The notes beneath the pieces were generated by a model. It was not told the DNA's origin and did no database searches. It was given only the letters and a program-made list of their open reading frames with translations. From NCBI GenBank assembly GCA_958450365.1, contig CAUEEP010000901.1, forward strand, positions 992,001-1,056,000: 64,000 nt of DNA. The letters are read 5' to 3'. The DNA is from Mesorhabditis belari. Lineage: Eukaryota; Nematoda; Chromadorea; Rhabditida; Rhabditidae. The position numbers and the translations under genes were made by a program. Below, piece by piece: positions 31,230 to 42,300 of the stretch; within the stretch, counting starts at the first letter, position 1, and every line of letters begins with the position of its first letter.

Positions 31230-32233
31230 CAAAAGTCCGACTCTACGCTGATGATCTTAAAATTTATAGGGTACTTTCGTCCCATAGCCGCATCCCTGAT
31301 TTTACTCTTCCCCAGAAGGATCTTAATTTATCAATATTTATGGTTAGGCTTGACTTTTGATAATAAACTATTGTAATAGCTAGCCAAAACTGTGAAGTAA
31401 ATTGTGTGTAATAGTGTTGATAATAAACTATGTGATAATAAACGATATAGCTAGCGATAGAAAGATATAGCTAGCGACCCTTCTGTGGAGTAAATTTTGG
31501 AAAATTAACATTGCGCCGGACAAATGCAAACACGCTACATTTCGTTCATTACATATCCCTTTAAATTTGGGAAACCTACAATTACCACAAGGATTGGCCG
31601 ATGATCCTGTAAAAGATCTTGGTATACGGTTAGTTCCCTCTCTAAAATTTGATCCTCACATAAACTACATATCCAAAAAAGCTTCTAGAATTTCTAACAT
31701 AATACTTCGCGCCATTTGTTTCCCTAAAATAGCGACTTATTGCCGGCCTTTGCTCGAGTATGCCACCATCGTATGGTCACCTTCCATTAAGAAACTTATC
31801 ACCTTGGTTGAAAATGTCCAACAGCGTTTCACTAAAAAAAGCATACACTCGTTGTTTCCCTTCGTCTCTTATTCCAAATTATGAGACTAGACTTATCGTT
31901 TTTGATTTAAAACCCCTTTTATATCGCCGTATTTACTTTGATCTTCTTTTTTTGCTATAAATTTCTTTTCCACCCAGTCGCATCCAGAATTTCAAAGCTT
32001 CTTGAAAATTGTGGAAATTCCTAGAAGTAGACGTAGTGATCCTTATCAAATTTTCGATTTGATTCTTGTCGATTCTCATCCCCATCATCTTTCCCTTTAT
32101 TTGGGAACCGTATTAGCAGGGGTTTGGAATAAGCGCCCGTCTTTGACTTGGAATAAGCTCGCGTCTGGTATCTTCTCGTCTCTAGGAAAATTGAAAGTAT
32201 CTGTAAACGAATTATTGGGTTGGGAACTATGAC
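31230..32233 (+). pseudogene. CR1/jockey-like LINE reverse transcriptase, 3' fragment
   Basis: RT catalytic box VRLYADDLKIYR at about 31234, then, after an interruption, KINIAPDKCKHATFRS, VKDLGIRLVPSLKFDPHINY, LLEYATIVWSPS and LVENVQQRFTKKSIHSLF, the thumb region of non-LTR elements. The C-terminal part includes VWNKRPSLTWNKLASG. Frameshifts occur near 31885 and 31975. The 5' end, including any endonuclease, is missing. A later MITE at 32215 overwrites the end of the ORF. Confidence 0.8.
31325..31400 (+). repeat. Copy of the PAPS transporter 3' UTR inside the LINE fragment
   Basis: Shares TTGATAATAAACTATTGTAA, TAGCTAG and a TTATGSTTAGGCTTGA-like segment with 30925-30990, the real gene's poly(A) region. 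Confidence 0.7.
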
Positions 32234-32734
32234 TCGGCGCCAAACTTTAAAGGGACTTTTTGCACACATAAAGCCTTCTTTAAATATACGTTTGGTTTCA
32301 TCAAAAGGATCCACTATTTCTCTACAAAATGACTTTTGAGAGATTCCACAAAGCTTTTCTTTCGTGGAGTTTATGGACTCCCAAACACAGCTAGTCAAAA
32401 TGGCAAAGAGCCCGACTCATCATTTGAACAGTTTCTTTCACATAAACCTTCTTTGGTGTTTATATAAAAAAGATAGAGTACATTCAATTACTTAAGTTGC
32501 CAAATTTGCAGGAAGATCCCACCAATGGTTTTTTCTAGATCACAGTTTGTAGTTTTTGTGAAAAAATGGTTTTTTCTTGAGCGGAGGCGCTGTTTGAATT
32601 TTCTTTTAAATGTGATTTTGTAGAGAATTAGTTAACCATTCTACTCATATCAAACGCATATTATTTGACGAAGTCGAATAGAAGTTTTAGACATTTTTTT
32701 GATTTTCGGCGCCGAGTCATAATCCCCAACCCAA
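32215..32734. mobile_element. 520-bp MITE with mariner-like ends
   Basis: TTGGGTTGGGAACTATGACT and the inverse, with an inner GGCGCC on both sides. TA duplications at 32213-32214 and 32735-32736. The interior has no transposase. It is a separate family from family A despite the shared outer bases. Confidence 0.8.
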
Positions 32735-33319
32735 TAGATCTTATTGCCATGTCAAATCTGCTCTATATTTAATCTGTTGTACCTGTGTTTCCTAACTGTA
32801 GTCTTACTGTACCATTTTTAGTTTTTTTTCTTTTTTTGTGAAAGTATTGTAGAAATATGTTATATGCGGTTAATAAGGCATATATATAAAGGGAAATAAA
32901 CTTTACCTTTTGAAATCTTGACTATTTTTTGAAGCAAAATATTGAAATTCTTCTCCAATTCGTTTTAAGTCAAGTACGAAAAATGAAAATTAATCAAGAT
33001 CAGATCATTAAGCTAAAAAAAAATACTTTAAACATCAAAAATCTTTTGAAAGCAAGCTTTCTTTGGATCAAAACTTGAAATTTTTTCATTATCTTCACTA
33101 GCATTTGATGCAGAGAGCTCTTCCATTGGTAGTTGAACTTTTCTGTCACTTTGATCTTTGGAAATTTAAGCTTTGATTAGTTTCATTCAAAAAGATTCTT
33201 AAAATTAGCAATCCTAGACTATTTTAGTCCTTTTGGTTGTAAAGCTCACGTATCTATAGCTAGATAATTCCGGGATTCAATCCAACCCCAGTCAATGAGT
33301 TTTTGCGCGAGTCAGCTGC

Positions 33320-33392
33320 TGTCTTCTTTCTTCTTTCTTCTTTCTTCTTTTCTTTTCTTTCTTCTTTCTTCTTCTTTCTTCTTCTTCTTTCT
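33320..33392. repeat. Pyrimidine microsatellite (CTTCTTT)n-like
   Basis: Irregular CTTCTTTCTTCTTTC run. Confidence 0.85.
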
Positions 33393-33719
33393 TTAATCTA
33401 TCTACGAATCTCTTTTCTATTAATTGAACACTTTTAGAGTAATGATATGTAACCGATTGTGCGATCAATTGAGAGTGATTCGAGTGGAGAGAGAAATCTA
33501 GACTCATATAGTCTTCAAATGAAAAACGAACACTTGCAACTTTCTTTAAATGCGTAGGCTACACACAGGAAAAGTTTTGCAGTTTATGGGTAAACTTAAA
33601 GAACATTGCAATTGGTCAACTTAAAGAACTGATCCACATTTGCTACTTTAGAGTTAAACCTTATTGTTTTGCTTGCTTTACATGATTTGCTCTTGAAATG
33701 AAACACGTGTAGCGAAATG

Positions 33720-33890
33720 CGTTTTCTAAAATGCACGAAAAGCTACCGTAATCAATTTCCAGTTTTGGTATCATTTGATGAGAAATCACAAGACACAATA
33801 ACACAATTGAGCTAATTAAATGAAACTGGCAGTTAGATTACGGTAGTTTTTCAAAATAGGTGCCTTTTAGAAAACGCAGTGCCCGGAGAA
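33720..33890. repeat. Dispersed AT-rich repeat
   Basis: Has internal symmetry around TTGAGCTAA, and ends TTTTCTAAAA.../...CTTTTAGAAAACGCAGT. Related sequence at about 20860-21000 and 9200-9440. Confidence 0.5.
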
Positions 33891-33989
33891 TACACCTAAA
33901 TCATATATATTCTTTAAAGTTAAAGTTTTGAAGTCAAAAATTGAAGACTCGAGCAATTAAACATCAAAATAAGACAAAAACGAAAGGAA

Positions 33990-34075
33990 GGGGGTTGAAC
34001 CAGAGCAAAAAATTGCTAGCTCGTCTCGTAAAGAAACCTCTTATCCACTACACCACAAGCTCACATATCGGGACG
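33990..34075 (-). repeat. tRNA-like (SINE-like) sequence
   Basis: The minus strand has GTGGTGTAGTGGATAAGAGG (A-box-like), a GAGC...GCTC variable-arm-like hairpin and a B box GGTTCAACCCC. The anticodon arm does not form cleanly. Confidence 0.4.
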
Positions 34076-34889
34076 GTGAAAGAAGCGTTATATAGGCTTC
34101 TTTCATGAAGCTCTTATATATGGGCCTTGATTTTTGGCCTCTAATTTAACCTCAAAGTTTACCCTTTCATCAAATCATTTCGCAAAAACGGATAACAGCA
34201 TCGGAATCAGCGTAAAATTCTCTGGATTGATCACCTCTTTTGACTTTCCTTTATCTAGAAACTAAAATTTCGCTGATTGCCAGTATAAATACACTGGTTT
34301 TTAGAAAATCAAAATCTATTGGGTAATTTAAATCAATCTAGAGTCTAATCTCTTTGCTGATCCTCGAAATCTCTTGCTTATTGCTTTCAACTTTTCAACA
34401 TAGCTAACTTTTTCCAGAAACCTCAACAATTTCCACAAGGTGTCATTTCTTTTGATCGTTTTTTTTTGCGATCTGTGTCTTTTAACTAGATGAGAGTGAT
34501 GAGAGAAGAGCCGCTTTTGACTTTTCCAAAAGACAACTGACTCTTCCACATGTTTTTCCAAGTATTTCTTATCACAAAAATCTCGGATGATATGCAAAAA
34601 ATGGTTAAAGAAACGCAGGACTCGTGCAGAAAATGAATCCAAAAAAAATGAAAGCACTATAGCAATACCTACAAAACAAACATGTGACACACTGAAAGTT
34701 TCCTTTGGTTTACCTGACTTTGAACAATTTAAATAAAAAATGATGTTTTTGATGATGCTTGTCTTGGGTTAAAGCTTTATTTAGTCTATTTTATACCTAG
34801 ATTTACATAGATTTTATGTTTAGACTGATTAAATTGCTTGTAATACAATTGAGAATCGTATTGGACTTGAGAAAAATCGGTACCTGTTT

Positions 34890-35215
34890 AGAAATTGTAG
34901 TACTTGTTAGTACTTTTTTGTTTAAGTACTTGTTTAGAATTGGTAGCACTTGTTACTTGTAGTACTTGTTCCTCTTCTTCTAGTACTTGTTAGTACTTGT
35001 TTGTTCAAGTACTTCTTTAGAATTGGTAGTACTTGTTCTTTTCCTGGTACTTGTTTAGACTTTTAGTACTTGTTAGTACTCGTTTCTTCTAGGAATTGTT
35101 TAGAACTTGTACTACTTGTTACTTGTAGTACTTGTTCCTCTTCTTCTAGTACTTGTTTAGACATTTAGTACTTGTTACTACTTATTTTTTCTAGTACTTG
35201 CTTGTTTTTGACTTC
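34890..35215. repeat. Degenerate TAGTACTTGTT tandem repeats
   Basis: About 20 irregular copies of (T)AGTACTTGTT, some as longer units with CCTCTTCTTC between. Confidence 0.8.
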
Positions 35216-35463
35216 AACGATGCATCAATAAACGAGAATCGAATGCACAAGTACGAAATTTCTCTTTCTTATGTCTGTTCAACATTTTTTTCATGAAACA
35301 TTAAACCGATTAAGCTATCTGTCACCCAACAAAGATAAATTTAAGATTCTTTTTTCAGTAAATCCAATTTGTTTAAGTTTTTCTATATAATTTGCATCTA
35401 AACAATCTGGTTTACGATTAAGAAGCACAAATTTGAAATCAAAAACCTAAACGGTAATATGGA

Positions 35464-36050
35464 GGGTTTTTTTTCTTCAAAACCACTTTTTCCGGGTTAC
35501 TTTTAGGTGTAGATCCGGAAAAACACAACATGAGATTAGGAAAATGCGTTTTAAGTCGAGTTTCGGGGCTTCAAACTGGGCACTAGGTTACTTCACTATA
35601 TGGAGCCCAATCTATCGACTATTGGGTCACTTTTCAAGGTCAAAATTACAACCAAAACCATTTTTTAAACACTAAATATTCATTTTCTAACTTAAATTGA
35701 CTGGTAGAGGCAATGAGACAGGGTGATGAGAGGGATACACATAGGGAAGAGGTCTAAAAATGGCCTCTCAAAGCATTTTGTTGAAGCCAAAAACACTTCT
35801 TCTAGCATAATTTAACCTACTGGTTACGTTTATGATCAAATTAAAGCAAATTTTTGGTTTTGGTTGTAGTTTTGACCTTGAAACGTGCTACAATAGTCGA
35901 TAGCTTGGGCTTCATATAGCGCCAACTAGCGCCCAGTTTGAAGCCCCGAAACTCGACTTAAAACGCATTTTCCTAAGCTCTCGTTGTGTTTTTCCGGATC
36001 TACACCTAAAAGTAACCCGGAAAAAGTGGTTTTAAAGAAGAAAAAAAGTG
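35464..36050. mobile_element. Long inverted-repeat element
   Basis: About 200-bp arms (35464-35665 and 35855-36050) sharing AAACCACTTTTTCCGGGTTA, GTGTAGATCCGGAAAAACAC and GAGTTTCGGGGCTTCAAACT. The loop contains no ORF. Confidence 0.75.
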
Positions 36051-36363
36051 CTCAAGGCCAGTACCGCCTAAATAACTTCAAAAGCTTCAAGTCTTGACTT
36101 TTGAAGCAGCAAGATTTTGTGATTTTTTTGTTGCAAAGATCATTGACTTTTTCTCCTCTAGATATTCAGGCTAAAAAATGTCACTCATGCTTTTTTCCTT
36201 TTCTCTCTCCTCATCTCTAAAAAGTCTCAAATTACCGTCGCAAAGTGTGAAAAGTTCTCGTGATCTCAATCAATCTTTGAATCATTATTTTTTCTCTAAT
36301 CAAACATTTTTTTACTATTTCAGGCAAAAATCAAAGCTTTATGGCGATATTAGAAAAGGAGAG

Positions 36364-39300
36364 ATGATACAAATGTAAGTTTTTCGTTTTTTAAAACGTT
36401 CGGGACGATTCGGTCCATCGGTGGACGAAATTTTTGACGCGCTAGAACTTTTCAACTTTTTAAGATAATTTCAAAATGTAAAAAGATGATGTTGATGTTT
36501 ATTTAGCTGAGCATCTAGCTGATCTAGTTCATCTAGCTGATCTAGTTCATCTAGTTCATCTAGCTGATCTAGTTCATCTAGCTGATCTAGTTCATCTAGC
36601 TGATCTAGTTCATCTAGCTGATCTAGTTCATCTAGCTGATCTAGTTCATCTAGCTGATCTAGTTCATCTAGCTGATCTAGTTCATCTAGTTCATCTAGCT
36701 GATCTAGTTCATCTAGCTGATCTAGTTCATCTAGTTCATCTAGCTGATCTAGTTCATCTAGCTGATCTAGTTCATCTAGTTCATCTAGCTGATCTAGTTC
36801 ATCTAGCTGATCTAGTTCATCTAGCTGATCTAGTTCATCTAGCTGATCTAGTTCATCTAGCTGATCTAGTTCATCTAGCTGATCTAGTTCATCTAGCTGA
36901 TCTAGTTCATCTAGCTCCATCCAATAAAACAAAAATCGTGGAAAACGGACCATTGGAGAAAGAGAAATGTAGCGTTTTGTCTCACGAGCCAAAAAGAGCC
37001 GATATCTTTTTGAGGCAGCAATACTTTCTAAATCTGATTAGAGATTCGGGTTCAGCATGAAATTTTACATATAGGAGGTGTATTTCGGGGCTGATAGCTT
37101 TGCGAGACACCCCAGTAACAGTAACGCAAAAAAAAACGCCTCGTCGCGAATGTGTTAAACTTCTATTTAGCTGGATCAAACTATGAAATGGATACTTTAA
37201 AAAAAAATACACTTAAACCAATAATTTGATATAAACAAAGGAAACATAATAAGAAATAAAGGTCTAAACAAACAATTTTATGGCACCGTTATCCTTATTA
37301 TTTTTTAAACAATTTTAAACAAGAAAACAATTTTATGGCACTGCGGCTGTTACCCCCTATTATCCCTATCAATATGAAAGTTTTGTTTTTAGCTTCCTCC
37401 TTGGCCTGTTGGCTCATTCAACTCATAGCCTTACATCGATTGGTGAAATCATTGAAAATACGATCAAGCGAATTCCCACACAAAACACCACCCGACCACT
37501 CGAAGTTCGATTGGGATTCTACTTGGAGAGTATTGGAAATTTCAAATCCGCTGAAATGGTGAGTTTAAAAAGGACTAATGACCAATTTAACGACTAAAAC
37601 TAGAGCTGTTCCGAGCTTTGGCCTGGCCTAACTTTCCAAGTTTCTCAGCCCTGCTCATCTTTTCTTTTATCTTTCTATTTTTAGTCCTTTGACGTGGATA
37701 TGTACTTGTACATGTCGTGGAAAGATCACCGTTTAAGGCATCGCTCCGTCGATCAAGTACTCGTCACCGATGATCGCATTAGGAAGAAGCTTTGGTTGGT
37801 GCCATTTGGTTTAGATCTTTTTTTTGGATTTATAATGTTTACTAGTTCGAATCTATTAAGCTGAGTACTAACAAGGGAATGGGCAGAAGTGGAGGAGAAA
37901 TGAGTGATACTTCATTTGATAAATCTCATGATGAATCTTGATGAACAAAGAAATTAGAGCTAAAGTAACTCTACAACGAGAAATGGGACCGACAAGAAGT
38001 AAAAATCATGCTTTTGACCATTCTTGACAAAGCTTTTTATTGAATCAATATTTTTGAATAATCTTTTTTGTATTTACTGGGTTGGTGAGTTGAAAACTGC
38101 CGGACTTTGAACTAAAATTTATTCAACACAAAATCATCAATTCATTCCGAATAATTTCCATTATTATTGACGACTTCTGCCCATTTTACAGGCAATTTGC
38201 GGATTCCTCTTTCGTAGTAGGATTTTGGTTTGTGTGTGAGACAAGTGTGAGACTCAAAAATGGAGGACTGGAGATGTCAGCTGTCAGCCCAGTTTGAGCA
38301 CTTTCTTCAAAAGAAACCCACTTTGGTGTCAATGGAAAAGTTGTAGAGAATCAAAAATTAGGCTTATATTCAAATTTTCAGAATGATTCAAAAACTCGTT
38401 TTTCAGGAAATGCCAAATTTACGAATTTTCACAAAACTTGCATTTTAAGCGAAATTACAAAGTGTATCTTTTTGGAAACTTGGCTATAAACCTGATTTTT
38501 GATTCTCTACAACTTTTCTATTGGCACCAAAATGGGTTTCTTTTGAAGAAAGTACTCAAACTGGGACATCTCCAGTCCCCGATTTTTGAGTCTCACACTT
38601 GTCTCACACACAAACCAAAATCCTACTACGAAAGAGGAATCCTGTGACATATGACAATAGCCCGCCGTTTTCAATTCACCAACCCAATAATATTAGGTAC
38701 ATGCATAAGAAATGCGGATTTCAACATTTTCACTCGCATTTTGCCCTCGAAATTTCTTCAATGGTTCGATCAATTGAAACACGTTTTACCCTATTTTGTA
38801 AAGGAGATTTAGAACTTTCAAATAGTTTATAACATTCATCGATATCAGGTTTCTATCGTTGGAAATTTATGAAAATGTTGAAATCCGCATTTCTTATAGT
38901 TTTCATTGAAAGAAACGATCGAAAAGGCAATCATTTTTAACTTTGTCGACTTTGTCGTTTTTAAACACTCGGCTTCTTGCTAATGAAAAACCGTCAAAAC
39001 AAAGCTTTTCAAAAACTTTCGAAAGTCATTTGCAAGAAAAAGGTTTAGGCTATCTGATGAAATGAACCTTTTATTTGGTAGCTTGAGACTTATTGAAGTT
39101 AGAAAATGAATTTGGGTGAAAGACTTAGTACTTAACCTAATTGTTGATGGTCATTGATTTTTAGCTTTAAATGATTTCATTTTTCAGTTGAAACAAAAAA
39201 AAAACATAATTTAGGCTACCAGATCTATATTTTGCGAACGCAAAAGAGGCAAAAGTTCACGAGGTGACCGCTCCGAATTTCAATATATTCATTGATAAAG

Positions 39301-42300
39301 ATGGAACGATTGCTTACTCGTGCCGGTTCACGTACGTTTTGAAAACATTAAGAAATTCCAGAAGTAGAGTTCTTTTCTAGCACACTTAATTGCCGATGAG
39401 TGCACCAGAAAGTGATTTCCATAAGTACATACCGTAAATACTGTAATAGTACCGCATCCCCATAATGACGGCGCGGAGTGTTGCGTAGTCTAGCTTTGAA
39501 CAAGTTTTTCTAGACACTGGTTTATGCTACAGTGTGGGCTTTGGTATCAAAAAATAGCCCTGAATTTCAGCTTTTTTTTGATACCAAAGACACATTTTTT
39601 GAAAGTACGCTTTGAAAAAAAATGAAATACTAAAAAACTTTTGCGACTACGCGACTGTACGAGGGTGGTGGGGTACTATTACAGTATTTACGGTAGCTTG
39701 TTCCAAAGGAAAATTCCGTTTCCAGGTTTGTCTGTCAAAAGCCAGCTTGTCTATAAGCTAAGTTCTGTTTTGGCTCTTGATCTAGTCTGATTTGGCTTTG
39801 TTCTTGAATTGTCCCCCAGAGCCAGGTCTAGACCCAGCCAGGCAAAGACCCATATTGTCATTGCCATTGCTTAACAAGGTGATTTCGTTTCAGGATGTCG
39901 ATCAGTTGCAACTTGCAACTCCGAAACTATCCAATGGACGTGCAAATGTGCGGAATTCGGATTCTTTCTTGTAAGTGTCGATTGGGAAAATTCACTGTTA
40001 GATTGTTTAATTTCAGATGCGCACATACAAAAGCAAATGGACGTGAAATGGTTTGACGAGGGGCCGATCCGAGCAAATCCGGAAATTCGGTGAATTTTTG
40101 GTAAAATTTCAAACGTCTAATAGTTAAATTCTCTTATTTTGGATATTCAGTGAACCAAACTGAAGAATTAAATTAAATCAAATAGATCTTAACACGTTGA
40201 CGACAATGGCGTTTTTGCACAAACAATCGCATGGGACAACGTTGTTTTTTTGCGACAAAAAATGTCACCTGACATCAGGTGACAATGTCCCACAGAGTTC
40301 TTTTTTTCAAACTTAAAATTTTTGTGAAAGTTTAAAATGATTATTTGATAATTATGAAATAACAATAATCTAGAAAGTTTTATTCGTTGGTGATGTTTCT
40401 AAGTAGGAGATACATAGCACTTATCACCGTTGGCTCTCTAAATAATTCCAGATCGTAAGGGCTGGTGACTATAAATCACCACGGATGTCCTATCAGTATT
40501 CAACTTTTTATAGCTGTTTATTTATTTTTATATAAACCACAAACTACAGGTTTGCGTAAACCTACAGGTACGGGTCCGTATTAGACTTGGGCCGGAATTC
40601 TGGTTTCGTCAGACTCCTCTAATTTGTCGAAGTGCCATCCGTTCCAGTCCCAGGCTCACTTTATATGACGCGTGCGAAATTCTACATTTTTCTCTCAAAG
40701 TAGTAACAGTTTGGCAAGTTAGAGGCGTCTGACATGCTTGAATCTGATTCCTAGGGGTCTCGAGAAAAAGATTTTGACCATTATTTTTGCACCAACTTTT
40801 GCAGGGCCTATAACTCGCGTACTAGAAGTCAGTGGCAAAAACGGAATTCGGATTCTGAATCCTCTCGAAGAGACGCTTCAAATAAGCTATAGCTCGTAGC
40901 AAAAGGCCACAGACCCCGCTGACCACTGTTAGTTGTAGTTCTTAATAATCATTAATAATCAACGGTTAAATCGACATTTTCCGGGACCAAGTCGAATATA
41001 GATACTACCCTACTTGCTTATTTAATATCCATCATCAGCAAAAATAAATATGCACAAAAAAATCAATTTTGGTACTGTCACCTGACATCAGGTGACAATG
41101 TCCCAGGCGAACGAATATGTGTCAGACAGCATCAGGTGACAATGTCGTCAACGTGTTAAAGATCTATTTGAAATCATTCAAACTTTCTCTTCAGACTTCC
41201 CGAATTCGAGATCACGAATATTACTGCCCGTTATTGCAATGGAGCCTATCGATATGCGGTCACTCAAAATGGATATAAATACGGTAAAAACTCAATACTT
41301 TGCATAGAAAAATTCGTTGTTTTTTAGATAACTTCAGTTGTTTATTCGGAAAGATTTTCCTCTCTCGAAATATGGGATATAATTTGATTCAAAGTTACAT
41401 CCCGACTGGGTTAATCGTTGTCATTTCTTGGGTTTCTTTTTGGATCGATCGGAGAGGTTTTTTTGCTGAGAAATGTTCGCAGAAAATTGAGAAAATTGAG
41501 AAAATTTCAGCTGTGCCGGCTAGGGTGACTCTCTCATTCACGACGCTCGTTTCATTGACAACTTTGGTAAGTTGATTGGTTTCTTTTCACTTAACTGGAT
41601 AAAGATAAAGATAAAGAATGAATTTTACCATTGTGAATCAAACTGTCAATCAAAGTACAGTACTCTTTATGTACTTTCTAGGGTAACGGTATGCGTTACG
41701 GTCTACCGATGGTCGACTACGCGAAAGCTATCGATTTATGGTATGGAGGTGAGTCTAATGAGATTTCCCCTTGAAGTAAAGCATTTTCCACCATCTGCCA
41801 ACTTTCAAAAGCTACCTTAATCTAGAGTATATTGTAAAGAATACATTAAACTTGTAACGAAAACATCTGTCGTTAAGGTTTTTCGTCTTTTTCGCAGCAA
41901 CTAATCTTTTGATTTTGACTATTCTGACTATCATTCGATGCAGAATAAAATTGTGCGTCGAATGATACCAAAATCAACTCAAAATCTAATATCCACGCAA
42001 AGTTGTCGGCTAAAAACCTAAACGCCGCTCATTATGGGCGGGACTTGGCCTTTTGCCGCATAACTTTGCATGGAGTTTACATTTTAAGTTCATTTTGGTA
42101 TCATTCGACGCGCAATTTTGATTCTGCATCGAATGATACTCAAAATAGTTCAAATCGAAGGATTGGTGCTGAGAAAAAGGCGAAAAACCTTAAATTGAGG
42201 CAAAAGGGGCCGACAGATATTTTTATTTATAAGTTTAATAGATCGTAAGCTAGTAAGTTCATGGGTTACTTGGATGTTGATTTAGAATAGATTTATAGAT

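Larger units (their letters stand above)
32737..36363. other. Repeat-rich intergenic region
   Basis: Between the LINE/MITE and the ion-channel gene. Besides the entries at 33320, 33720, 33990, 34890 and 35464 I see AT-rich sequence without convincing exons. A minus-strand frame at 34328-34690 has no ATG. Confidence 0.5.

Noticed and set aside
34328..34690. 120-codon minus-strand frame with a signal-peptide-like start
   Set aside because: Its first codon is GTG and it has no in-frame ATG. The true ATG nearby is in another frame and stops at once.
36471..36992. 173-codon Leu-Asp-Glu-Gln repeat frame on the minus strand
   Set aside because: It is the 18-bp minisatellite in the channel intron. 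The flanks show no gene structure.
37335..37562. 75-codon frame beginning [13 protein letters not shown]
   Set aside because: It overlaps channel exon 2 in the wrong frame. The exon 2 frame continues into conserved channel sequence in all later exons.
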